A stretch of DNA of 25,628 nucleotides, taken from the NCBI GenBank assembly GCA_034428455.1, contig DAOUHZ010000057.1:1-25628 (forward strand). The letters are read 5' to 3'. The notes under the pieces were generated by a model. The model searched no databases and was not told the DNA's origin. It worked only from the letters and a program-made list of their open reading frames with translations. Below are positions 13,411 to 20,679 of the stretch, piece after piece. Made by a program: the position numbers and the translations under genes. This DNA is from Bin87 sp034428455. GTDB taxonomy: Bacteria > Chloroflexota > Dehalococcoidia > Lucifugimonadales > UBA3495. Position 1 is the first letter of the stretch. Each line of letters begins with the position of its first letter.

Positions 13411-15885
13411 ATGGGCAGCAGATTCGAGAAGTTCTCAGAGCGGGCGCGCAGGGTTTTGTCCCTGGCCCAGGAAGAAGCGCAGCGGTTCAACCACAACTAC
13501 ATCGGGACCGAGCACATCCTGCTTGGCCTGGTACGGGAGACCGAGGGCGTAGCCGCTCGAGTGCTGTCGGGGCTGAGCGTTGACCTGACCAAGGTGCGCT
13601 CGGCCGTAGAGTTCATCATCGGACGGGGCGAGCGCCCGGCGCAGGGCGAGATCGGCCTGACCCCCAGGGCCAAGAAGGTCGTGGAGTTGGCCGTCGACGA
13701 AGCCCGAAGGATGAACCACACCTACATTGGAACGGAGCACCTGCTGATCGGCCTCCTCCGTGAGGGCGAAGGCGTTGCCGCCGGCGTCCTGGAGAGTCTG
13801 GGCGTAAACCTGGAGAAGGTCCGCGCCGAGACGCACCGGATCCTCAGCAACTCGGGCACCGGAAGCTCCACCAGCCGGAGTTCGTCCACGCGCACCCCCA
13901 CCCTGGACCAGTTGGGCGTTGACCTGACCAACGCGGCCCTGGGCGGCAAGTTGGACCCAGTGATCGGACGCGACACCGAAATCGAGCGGGTGACCCAGAT
14001 CCTCAGTCGCCGGACCAAGAACAATCCCGTCCTGGTGGGAGAGCCCGGCGTCGGCAAGACCGCCATCGTGGAAGCGATGGCCCAGCAGATCTCCTCGGGG
14101 GACGTCCCGGACACCCTGCAGGGCAAGCGTCTGGTCACCCTTGACATGGGCGCCCTGGTCGCCGGCACCAAGTATCGCGGCGAGTTCGAAGAGCGGTTGA
14201 AGAAGGTCATTGAGGAAATCAAGACTTCCGGCAACTGCGTCCTCTTCATCGACGAAATCCACACGCTGGTCGGGGCCGGCGCCGCCGAAGGCGCCGTGGA
14301 CGCTTCCAACATCCTGAAGCCGTCCCTGGCTCGCGGCGAGATCCAATGCATCGGGGCGACCACGCTGGACGACTACCGCAAGTACGTGGAGCGCGACCCG
14401 GCCCTCGAACGACGTCTGCAGCCCGTCCGGGTGGAAGAGCCTGACGCCGAGATGACCGTGGACATCCTGCGTGGTGTGAAGGGTCAGTACGAGGACCACC
14501 ACAACGTCGATATCACCGAGGACGCAGTGCGGGCCGCGGCCACCCTGTCGACCCGGTACATCCCCGACCGCTTCCTGCCCGACAAGGCCATCGACCTGCT
14601 GGACGAGGCCGGTTCGCGGGTGCGACTGCGCGGCAGCCACGCTCCGCAGGAAGTCAAGGACGCGATGGAAGTCCTGGAGCGCGTGCGCAAGGAAAAGGAC
14701 GAGGCCATCGCCTCGCAGCAATATGAAGTCGCCGCCGAGTTGCGCGACCGCGAGCTTCACTTGTCCCAGAACGTGGGCGACATGGAGCGCGAGTGGAAAG
14801 CGGACCGGAGCAAGGAACGCACGCAGGTCACCGAGGACGACATTGCCGAGGTGGTCAGCATGTGGACCGGCATCCCGGTGACACGGCTGGCGCAGGAAGA
14901 AACCGAGCGGTTGCTCCGAATGGAGGAGGAACTGCACAAGCGCATCATCGGTCAGGACGAAGCTATCGTAGGCATCTCCAAGGCCGTTCGCCGCGCCCGA
15001 GCCGGTCTCAAGGACCCGCGCCATCCCATTGGCGTGTTCCTGTTCCTGGGTCCCACCGGCGTGGGCAAGACCGAGCTGGTACGCGCCATGGCGGAGTTCC
15101 TGTTCGGCCACGAGGACAACATGATCCGGCTGGACATGTCGGAATTCCAGGAACGCCATACCACTGCCCGTCTCATCGGCGCGCCTCCGGGTTACGTCGG
15201 CTATGACGAGGGCGGTCAGCTTACCGAAGGGGTGCGCAAGAAGAATTACTGCGCCATCCTGCTGGACGAGATCGAAAAGGCGCACCCGGAGATCTTCAAC
15301 ATCCTGCTGCAGATCTTCGACGCCGGACAGTTGACCGACGCCCGAGGCCGCCGCGTGGACTTCCGCAACTCGATCATCGTCATGACCAGCAACCTCGGCT
15401 CCGACCTCATCAAGCGCGATACCTCGCTGGGGTTCGCCGTGAAGTCCGAGCAGTCACAGACGGACCGCCAGGCTTACGAGCGGATGAAGGACAAGGTTAT
15501 GGATGAGGTCAAACGCTTCTTCCGGCCCGAGTTCCTGAACCGCCTGGATGCCACCATCGTGTTCCATGCCCTGAGTCCGGAAGAGATCCACCAGATCGTG
15601 GACCTGATGATGAACATGGTCCGCGAGGAGCTCAGGGAGCGGGAGATCAGCGTCGAGCTGACCGAACCGGCCAAGGAGTACTTGGGCGCAAACGGCTTCG
15701 ATCCGGTGCTGGGAGCGCGACCACTGCGCCGCCTGATCCAGAACGAAGTCGAGGACCGATTGTCGGACGAACTCCTTGGAGGGAAGTTCGAACCGGGTGA
15801 CACCGCCATCGTCGACATGGACGAGGACGGCAAGATCTGCATCAAGGTGCGGAAGGGAGAGATGGCCGCCTTGCCTGTAGCCTGA
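13411..15885 (+). CDS. clpC: ClpC, AAA+ unfoldase of the Clp protease
   Basis: The 824-residue product unfolds proteins and feeds them to ClpP. Two Clp N-terminal repeats are visible (NYIGTEHILLGL near 29 and TYIGTEHLLIGLL near 109). The first AAA+ domain has Walker A GEPGVGKT at 210-217 and Walker B with Asp281-Glu282. A UVR-like coiled-coil motif (QQYEVAAELRDRE) lies near 435-447 and is what marks ClpC rather than ClpA or ClpB. The second AAA+ domain has Walker A GPTGVGKT at 547-554 and Walker B with Asp619-Glu620. LGF at 673-675 is the likely ClpP-docking tripeptide. The start has AGGAGA just upstream. No mcsA/mcsB/ctsR genes lie alongside, unlike in Bacillus. It appears to be a single-gene unit with terminators on both sides. 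Confidence 0.96.
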   Translation: MGSRFEKFSERARRVLSLAQEEAQRFNHNYIGTEHILLGLVRETEGVAARVLSGLSVDLTKVRSAVEFIIGRGERPAQGEIGLTPRAKKVVELAVDEARRMNHTYIGTEHLLIGLLREGEGVAAGVLESLGVNLEKVRAETHRILSNSGTGSSTSRSSSTRTPTLDQLGVDLTNAALGGKLDPVIGRDTEIERVTQILSRRTKNNPVLVGEPGVGKTAIVEAMAQQISSGDVPDTLQGKRLVTLDMGALVAGTKYRGEFEERLKKVIEEIKTSGNCVLFIDEIHTLVGAGAAEGAVDASNILKPSLARGEIQCIGATTLDDYRKYVERDPALERRLQPVRVEEPDAEMTVDILRGVKGQYEDHHNVDITEDAVRAAATLSTRYIPDRFLPDKAIDLLDEAGSRVRLRGSHAPQEVKDAMEVLERVRKEKDEAIASQQYEVAAELRDRELHLSQNVGDMEREWKADRSKERTQVTEDDIAEVVSMWTGIPVTRLAQEETERLLRMEEELHKRIIGQDEAIVGISKAVRRARAGLKDPRHPIGVFLFLGPTGVGKTELVRAMAEFLFGHEDNMIRLDMSEFQERHTTARLIGAPPGYVGYDEGGQLTEGVRKKNYCAILLDEIEKAHPEIFNILLQIFDAGQLTDARGRRVDFRNSIIVMTSNLGSDLIKRDTSLGFAVKSEQSQTDRQAYERMKDKVMDEVKRFFRPEFLNRLDATIVFHALSPEEIHQIVDLMMNMVREELREREISVELTEPAKEYLGANGFDPVLGARPLRRLIQNEVEDRLSDELLGGKFEPGDTAIVDMDEDGKICIKVRKGEMAALPVA

Positions 15886-15914
15886 TCCCACACTGGAACT
15901 TCAATCAAAACAAC

Positions 15915-15942
15915 CGGGGGCGTCCAGAAAAAGGCGCCCCCG
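15915..15942 (+). terminator. Hairpin after clpC
   Basis: CGGGGGCG (15915-15922) pairs with CGCCCCCG (15935-15942) around a 12-base A-rich loop, 30 bases after the clpC stop. The T run is poor, so termination may be partial. Confidence 0.6.
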
Positions 15943-16011
15943 AATGCTACAATTTAGGGGTCAAATGGAGCGGTACTGTGGTCCCTCTCCCCAGTCCGAC
16001 CCGGTTTTGGG

Positions 16012-16041
16012 TTGACGGCAATTGCAGTCTCTTTCTATATT
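16012..16041 (+). promoter_or_regulatory. Promoter of guaB3
   Basis: TTGACG (16012-16017), 18 bases, TATATT (16036-16041). Each hexamer differs from consensus at one position. Transcription would start near 16048, about 29 bases before the guaB3 ATG. Confidence 0.7.
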
Positions 16042-16076
16042 TCGGCATTCTTCACGGCAAGCTTTGAGGTGACACG

Positions 16077-17213
16077 ATGACCAGGCGTTTGCTCAAAGAA
16101 CTGGAACGGTCCTATGGGTTTGATGAGGTCGCAATCGTACCGGGCGATGTCACGATCAACCCGGAAATGACATCCACCCAGATGAGCATCGGCCAGTATT
16201 CCTTTGAAGCCCCCGTGATGGCCTCAGCGATGGACGGTTCGGTGTCGCCGCGGTTTGCCACGCTGATGCACGAAATGGGCGGACTCGGCGTGCTGAACGG
16301 CGAGGGGCTCTACACCCGCTATGAAGACCCCTACTCGGTGCTGGAAGAGATTATCTCCATGGACCAGGGCGAGGTCACGGAGTACCTGCAAGAAGTGTAC
16401 AGCGAGCCGGTGCAGGAGCACCTGATCGGCGAGCGCGTCCAGGAGATTAAGCAGTCCGGGTCGATAGCGGCCATCGCGTTCACCCCACAGACCACCAAGC
16501 GGTTCAGCCCGCTGGCCGTGGAGGCCGGGGCAGACATCATCGTCGTGCAGTCCACCGTGACCACGGCGCGCCACATGTCCCGCAGTTACCGGGGTCTCAT
16601 CTTTTCCGAGCTGATCGAATCGCTCAGCGTCCCGGTGGTGGTGGGCAACTGCGTCAGCTACACCGTCGCCAGTGAGCTGATGGAAACCGGAATCGACGCC
16701 ATACTGGTCGGCGTTGGCCCCGGCGCGGCCTGCACCACCCGCGAGGTGACCGGGGTCGGCGTGCCGCAGGTGACGGCAACCCTGGAGTGCGCGGCAGCCC
16801 GCGAGGACTATTTCCAGCGCACCGGTCGGTACGTCAGCGTGATCACCGATGGCGGCCTGCGCACCGGCGGCGACGTGTGCAAGGCCATGGCCAGCGGAGC
16901 CGACGGAGTGATGCTGGGCACTCCCTTTGCACAGGCGGCCGAGGCTCCGGGACGGGGCTACAACTGGGGCATGGCCAATGCTCACCCCGAACTGCCCCGG
17001 GGAACACGGATCAACGTGGGCACCAAGGGCAGCCTGAGGCAGTTGATGCACGGACCGTCCAGCGTAACCAACGGGACGCAGAACCTCGTGGGAGCATTGC
17101 GCGTTGCCATGGGCATGTGCGGAGCGTACACGGTGCGAGATTTCCACAAGACCGAAATGGTCATCGCCCCGGCGATCAAGACAGAGGGCAAGCACTACCA
17201 GATGTTGGGATAG
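16077..17213 (+). CDS. guaB3: GuaB3-family IMP dehydrogenase-like protein
   Basis: The 378-residue TIM-barrel protein belongs to the IMP dehydrogenase/GMP reductase superfamily. The loop GPGAACTTR carries the catalytic Cys219. VITDGGLRTGGDVCKAMASG and GADGVMLGTPFAQAAEAPG form the purine-nucleotide site. MASAMDGSVSPRFATLMHEMGGLGVLN is the N-terminal barrel region. There is no CBS-domain insert, unlike most true IMP dehydrogenases, and the length fits the GuaB3 subfamily. From memory, some GuaB3 members have been reported to act as GMP reductases; which direction this one favours cannot be told here. GAGGTGA precedes the ATG. It lies 77 bases upstream of the selenoprotein gene and may be co-transcribed with it. 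Confidence 0.88.
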   Translation: MTRRLLKELERSYGFDEVAIVPGDVTINPEMTSTQMSIGQYSFEAPVMASAMDGSVSPRFATLMHEMGGLGVLNGEGLYTRYEDPYSVLEEIISMDQGEVTEYLQEVYSEPVQEHLIGERVQEIKQSGSIAAIAFTPQTTKRFSPLAVEAGADIIVVQSTVTTARHMSRSYRGLIFSELIESLSVPVVVGNCVSYTVASELMETGIDAILVGVGPGAACTTREVTGVGVPQVTATLECAAAREDYFQRTGRYVSVITDGGLRTGGDVCKAMASGADGVMLGTPFAQAAEAPGRGYNWGMANAHPELPRGTRINVGTKGSLRQLMHGPSSVTNGTQNLVGALRVAMGMCGAYTVRDFHKTEMVIAPAIKTEGKHYQMLG

Positions 17214-17266
17214 ACACTGGATCCCTGCTTTCGCGGGAATGACCGTTGAAAGAACGGGGAATGACG
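17214..17266. repeat. Dispersed REP-like repeat upstream of the selenoprotein
   Basis: The minus strand reads GTCATTCCCGCGAAAGC followed by AGGGATCCAG, close to a short palindromic repeat that I recall from many bacterial genomes (recognisable when translated as VIPAKAGIQ). A second, degraded copy of the GTCATTCCCCG part follows at about 17253-17266. It occupies most of the gap between guaB3 and the selenoprotein gene. Confidence 0.6.
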
Positions 17267-17290
17267 GCTTAAAGAATAAACGGAGGAAGC

Positions 17291-17830
17291 ATGACGACCG
17301 CAACGATCCAGATCCTGGACCCGCGTCCGGAGCAGAAGACCGAGGAACGGGCGGCGACCGACCGACTGCCCAGCCTGGCGGGCAAGACCATCGGCCTGCT
17401 GGAAAACCGGAAATACCACTCCGATAATTTCCTGCAGGAACTCCAGGTCATCCTGGAAGAGGAATACTCCGTCGAAAAGGTGGTCTACCTGCGCAAGTTC
17501 AGCTTCAGCGCGCCTTGCTCCGACGAGACTATCGACGAGCTGATCGAGCAATGCGATGCGGTGGTGCACGGAATTGCGGATTGAGGGAGCTGCACGGCGT
17601 GGGGTCTCCACGACACAGTAGTTACCGAAACCCGCGGCGTTCCCTCCGTGAGCGTCATCACCGAGAGTTTCACCCGGGCAGCGCACGCTCGCGCCTCCTC
17701 GCTGGGCATGCCCGGCGTCCAGATCCTGGCCCTGCCCAGCCCGCTGGCCTCGCGGTCCATACCGGAAGTGCGGCAACTGGCCCACAACTACGCCGGCCAG
17801 ATCGCCGAGATGCTGACCAACGGGAAGTAA
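17291..17830 (+). CDS. UGSC-family selenoprotein (Sec at residue 98)
   Basis: The frame from ATG 17291 (GGAGG 4 bases before) reaches TGA at 17582-17584 and continues without another stop to TAA at 17828-17830, giving 179 residues when TGA is read as selenocysteine. The join reads VVHGIAD-U-GSCTAWGLHD, the signature that names the UGSC family; relatives have Sec or Cys at this place. The segment after the UGA is clearly protein-coding (TRGVPSVSVITESF, SLGMPGVQILALP), which excludes a plain stop. A SECIS-like hairpin follows the UGA at the bacterial spacing. The N-terminal half has SLAGKTIGLLENRKYHSDNFL and a Rossmann-like alternation. U98 and C101 (U-x-x-C) form a likely redox pair. The family's reaction is unknown. 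The host must have selA/selB/selC/selD elsewhere. Confidence 0.92.
17590..17618 (+). promoter_or_regulatory. Bacterial SECIS element
   Basis: CGTGG (17598-17602) and CCACG (17608-17612) form a perfect stem capped by the loop GGUCU (17603-17607), the same loop sequence as in the E. coli fdhF SECIS that SelB binds. The loop begins 19 bases after the UGA, which is also its place in fdhF by my count from memory. CTG (17590-17592) and CAG (17616-17618) can add a lower helix. Confidence 0.85.
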
Positions 17831-17865
17831 CCATCGGTCGCATCGATTAGCGCGCCGCTTGCGGC

Positions 17866-18657
17866 ATGAGAGTGGTCAACTGGAATGTTCAATGGGCTAC
17901 GCCTGCTTCGGCGCGTAGCCCAGAAATTTTGCGCCGCATCGAGCGGCATGACCCTGACATCGTTTGCCTCACCGAGACCGACGCGGACTTCGAGTTGGGA
18001 CATGGTCACACCGTATGTGCGCTCCCTGATTACGGGATGGGCGTCAAGCGGAAGCGGCGCAAGGTAGTCCTGTGGTCGCGCAACCCGTGGCGTCCGGCCA
18101 TCGAGCTGGGGCGCGCGACGCTGGTACCCGGCCGCTTCGTGGCTGGGACTACCGACACGCCCATCGGGCCGCTGACCGTGTTAGGCATCTGCATCCCGTG
18201 GGCGGGTTCACGCACCGCCAGATTCGGGGGCAAACAGCGACAGTGGCAGGACCACGAGGAATATTTGGATGGCCTCAAGAGGTTGCTGGCGCCGGTACGC
18301 TCATCCCGGGTGTTGCTCGTTGGCGACTTCAACCAGCGCCTGGGCGGGAGAAGCAACGTTCCGCTCCGGTTGCGAGAGAAGCTCCGGCAGGGGTTGCCAT
18401 CGACGATGACCGTCGTAACGGCAGCTACGGAATTCGCCGGGCGCAGGACCATCGACCACATAGTAGTCAGCGACGATCTGATGGTCGGGGCCGTAGACAC
18501 CATAGACAATTGGGATGGTGAACGGCGCCTGTCCGACCATTTCGGTGTGGTCGCCGACCTGTCCACGCGCGAAACGCAACAAAATCCACCTCAGAAGAGT
18601 GATTGTCATGACAACCAACAGCCGGGCCCTCAACTCCCGTCGAATCGACGTGCCTGA
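17866..18657 (+). CDS. EEP-family nuclease/phosphatase
   Basis: The 263-residue product belongs to the endonuclease/exonuclease/phosphatase superfamily of metal-dependent phosphohydrolases. Motifs are in order: RVVNWNVQW at the N terminus, DIVCLTETD with the metal-binding Glu, LLVGDFNQRLG in the middle, RTIDHIVVS, and the final LSDHFGVVAD with the catalytic His. The last roughly 28 residues (after VADLST) look like unselected tail and overlap the start of the next gene by 50 bases. It stands between the selenoprotein and its usual-looking partner in the same direction, 35 bases after the selenoprotein stop. Substrate (DNA, RNA, lipid or inositol phosphate) cannot be told. A 10-base inverted repeat lies within its first codons. 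Confidence 0.82.
   Translation: MRVVNWNVQWATPASARSPEILRRIERHDPDIVCLTETDADFELGHGHTVCALPDYGMGVKRKRRKVVLWSRNPWRPAIELGRATLVPGRFVAGTTDTPIGPLTVLGICIPWAGSRTARFGGKQRQWQDHEEYLDGLKRLLAPVRSSRVLLVGDFNQRLGGRSNVPLRLREKLRQGLPSTMTVVTAATEFAGRRTIDHIVVSDDLMVGAVDTIDNWDGERRLSDHFGVVADLSTRETQQNPPQKSDCHDNQQPGPQLPSNRRA
17893..17922 (+). terminator. Hairpin inside the start of the EEP gene
   Basis: TGGGCTACGC (17893-17902) and GCGTAGCCCA (17913-17922) are perfect inverted repeats with a 10-base loop, followed by GAAATTTT. This looks like an intrinsic terminator or attenuator 63 bases past the selenoprotein stop, but it lies within the EEP coding sequence, starting at codon 10. Confidence 0.5.
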
Positions 18658-19681
18658 CACCTACGACGCAATCCAGGACTATTACGAAGAACAGGGATGG
18701 ACCGATGGTATGCCGGTCGTCCCGGCCACAGAGGAGGCCGTCCAGCGGATGCTCGGCCCGTGGGGCGAGGACCCGTCGCTGTCCCTGGGCATAGCGCAGC
18801 CCTCCAACTCGGAGGTCACTATCGAGAAGGTCGCCATCAACGCGGTGATGGCCGGCTGTCGGCCCGAGTACTTTCCGGTGGTGGTGGCCTGCGTGAAAGC
18901 GGCCCTGCAACCCCCCTTCAACCTGGCCGGATGCCAGGCCACCACCGGCGGCGCGGCTCCGGTGGTGATCGTCAACGGTCCGATTGCGGAGCAGCTGGGC
19001 ATCAACGGCGACTCCGGTGCATTCGGCCCCGGCTACCGGGCCAACGCGACCATCGGCCGGGCGCTCCGCCTGTTCGTGCGCAATGTGGCCGGTCTGATAA
19101 TCGGCGACATGGACAAGGCCACGCTGGCCATGCCGGGCAGGTACTCCTTCTGCTTCGCCGAGAACGAGGCCCGCAGCCCGTGGGAGCCGAGGCACGTTGA
19201 GCTGGGCCTGGACCCGGACGATAGCATGGTGACCCTGCACGCCATCCGGGCCTTCTACCCCGTCATGGAAACCACGGTGTCGCGGGGTACCGACGTGCTC
19301 AACACGCTGGTGCAGGCTACCCGGGCCACCGGCTTCTCCAACTTCTACCAGATCGGCACCGGCGCGCAGATCACGTTGGTGATCAGCCCCGAACACGCCG
19401 CTGAAATGGCGGCCGACGGGTTCACCAAGCAGGATGTGCGCGAGTACGTCTTCGCTAACGCGCGGATGTCCATCGCCGATCTTTCCGGGCTGGGACACTG
19501 GGGGAACCGCAACTACCCCGACTGGGTCGACGACGAAAACCCGGATACCATGGTGCCCATCGCCCTCCAGCCGGACGACATCGTCGTGGTGGTCGCCGGG
19601 GGCGACGGTCGCCACTCCGCCTGGCTGGCCGGCTGGGGAGTGACCCGGGTCGTGACGGAGAAAATAGAGATTCCGGAGTAG
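18608..19681 (+). CDS. Conserved protein likely partnered with the UGSC selenoprotein
   Basis: From ATG 18608 the product is 357 residues; family-like sequence begins at DVPDTYDAIQDYYEEQGWTDGMPVVP. An earlier frame start at 18515 would read through the EEP gene and is unlikely. Segments such as EVTIEKVAINAVMAGCRPEYFPVVVA, VIVNGPIAEQLGINGDSG, FGPGYRANATIGRALRLF and YSFCFAENEARSPWEPRHVE are strongly patterned and conserved in character. I recall this type of protein occurring beside UGSC proteins, but I know no assigned reaction. Cys residues in AGCRPEYF and NLAGCQATTGG are candidates for redox contact with the selenocysteine. There is no signal peptide. The start overlaps the EEP gene end by 50 bases. 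Confidence 0.75.
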   Translation: MTTNSRALNSRRIDVPDTYDAIQDYYEEQGWTDGMPVVPATEEAVQRMLGPWGEDPSLSLGIAQPSNSEVTIEKVAINAVMAGCRPEYFPVVVACVKAALQPPFNLAGCQATTGGAAPVVIVNGPIAEQLGINGDSGAFGPGYRANATIGRALRLFVRNVAGLIIGDMDKATLAMPGRYSFCFAENEARSPWEPRHVELGLDPDDSMVTLHAIRAFYPVMETTVSRGTDVLNTLVQATRATGFSNFYQIGTGAQITLVISPEHAAEMAADGFTKQDVREYVFANARMSIADLSGLGHWGNRNYPDWVDDENPDTMVPIALQPDDIVVVVAGGDGRHSAWLAGWGVTRVVTEKIEIPE

Positions 19682-19686
19682 CGACG

Positions 19687-19716
19687 CCGACAACAGTCGG
19701 CGCGCAGTGCTATAGT
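19687..19716 (+). promoter_or_regulatory. Promoter of the HigBA pair
   Basis: CCGACA (19687-19692), 18 bases, TATAGT (19711-19716) with TGC directly before it as an extended -10. It lies 37 bases before the HigB start codon. Confidence 0.5.
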
Positions 19717-19752
19717 ATTCGGGGACGGCAGTGACCAGGGTGCGGCATTGCC

Positions 19753-20046
19753 ATGAGGATCTTCTCCAAGAGGACGCTCCGGGAATACTGGGAACGTCAT
19801 CCTGATGCGGAAGGTCCGCTAGAGAATTGGTATCACACTACCCGGACCGCGGATTGGGATACGCCCGACAAGGTCAAGGCCCGGTATGCCGATGCCAGCA
19901 TCATCCCCCGCAACCGGGTGGTGTTCAATATCAAAGGCAACGACTACCGTCTGGTAGTCAGGGTTGATTACGTCAGCCGAATGGTCTTTATCAGATTCAT
20001 AGGCACCCACGCCGAGTATGACCGCATCAGCGCCGTGGAGGTATAA
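19753..20046 (+). CDS. higB: HigB-family mRNA interferase toxin
   Basis: The 97-residue protein matches the HigB toxin family. MRIFSKRTLREYWERHPDAEGPLENWYHTT is the typical N-terminal half, followed by ADASIIPRNRVVFNIKGNDYRLVVRVDY and VFIRFIGTHAEYDRI, which form the RelE-like sheet and C-terminal active region. Such toxins cut mRNA on the ribosome. The antitoxin gene follows after 3 bases. The toxin-first order is usual for HigBA. A promoter with an extended -10 stands just upstream, and the antitoxin would be expected to repress it. Confidence 0.9.
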   Translation: MRIFSKRTLREYWERHPDAEGPLENWYHTTRTADWDTPDKVKARYADASIIPRNRVVFNIKGNDYRLVVRVDYVSRMVFIRFIGTHAEYDRISAVEV

Positions 20047-20049
20047 GTT

Positions 20050-20478
20050 ATGTGCAACATCAAACCGATACGGACTGAGGAGGAATACGAAGTGGCATTG
20101 GCCCGTGTCTATAACCTGATGGATTCCGAACCAGGCACTCCGGAAGGCGAGGAGCTTGACCTGCTGGGCGACCTGGTGGAGCTCTACGAATATCGAAACA
20201 TACCGATGCCAGTTCCCGAAGGCCGTGCGCTGCTGGAATTCTGGATCTACGAAAAAGGCTGGACCGCCCAGCGCATCAACGACTTGTTGGAGGGTCAGGG
20301 CGATATTAACGAACTAATGTGTGGTGAGCAGACCATGACGCTGGAGATAGCCGAAACGCTGCATCGGCACTTGGGTATTCCAGCGTCGGAACTGCTGCGG
20401 GTCGCCAACACGCCGCCTGCGCCTGGCGCTATCCTGCCCGTTCCGGGCATAACTCGTTCCGCCGTCCAAAAGGTTTGA
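20050..20478 (+). CDS. higA: HigA-family antitoxin
   Basis: The 142-residue product begins IKPIRTEEEYEVALARVYNLMDSEPGTPEGEELDLL, characteristic of the HigA-like antitoxins encoded after HigB. Its helix-turn-helix DNA-binding part covers about residues 60-115 (ALLEFWIYEKGWTAQRINDLL and TLEIAETLHRHLGIPASELL). It should bind and neutralise HigB and repress the operon. About 20 residues of Pro-rich tail (PPAPGAILPVPG) follow the domain, longer than in most relatives. The start lies 3 bases after the toxin stop, so the two genes are translated together. Confidence 0.88.
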   Translation: MCNIKPIRTEEEYEVALARVYNLMDSEPGTPEGEELDLLGDLVELYEYRNIPMPVPEGRALLEFWIYEKGWTAQRINDLLEGQGDINELMCGEQTMTLEIAETLHRHLGIPASELLRVANTPPAPGAILPVPGITRSAVQKV

Positions 20479-20620
20479 ATTCCGGGATAGCTCCTCCGGG
20501 GTTGCCGTTCCTGCACGGCCTGCCGCTTATCGCAACGGCGGGCTATAAATTGACCCTGCGGCGTGAAGCCTCGGGGAAGCGCAGTATTCGTTCCGGGTAA
20601 TGGCGCGGCGAACCGTCCGC

Positions 20621-20629
20621 TGCTATTAT
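20621..20629 (+). promoter_or_regulatory. Possible extended -10 before dnaE
   Basis: TGC-TATTAT lies 51 bases before the dnaE GTG start. No -35 is apparent. The rest of the 201-base gap between higA and dnaE shows no gene. Confidence 0.4.
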
Positions 20630-20679
20630 TTTCTGGCCCCCATATATTCAATCCTTGACCAATAACAGGCTCGCTGATC

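Noticed and set aside
13435..15285. A 616-codon open frame antisense to clpC, and similar long frames antisense to dnaE (21274-23097), DUF1800 (4366-5922), the Eis/SDR pair (10526-12031) and DUF1501 (3242-4264)
   Set aside because: They mirror the codons of well-supported genes in high-GC DNA, match no family and have low-complexity composition. They are by-products of the real coding strand.
15945..15953. TGC-TACAAT as the promoter of guaB3
   Set aside because: It lies 124 bases upstream with no -35, while a better two-box promoter stands at 16012-16041.
17582..17584. The TGA as an ordinary stop, making the gene a pseudogene or two genes
   Set aside because: The downstream half has no own start with a ribosome site at a fitting place, the frame is unbroken, the UGSC motif spans the TGA, and a SECIS-like hairpin follows at the right distance.
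18515..18607. An earlier start for the UGSC partner protein
   Set aside because: The added 31 residues are read from EEP coding sequence and do not look like the family's N terminus; ATG 18608 begins just before the conserved part.
20544..20555. TATAAA and TTGACC near 20550 as a dnaE promoter
   Set aside because: The two strings are in the wrong order and no -10 lies at a fitting distance after TTGACC.
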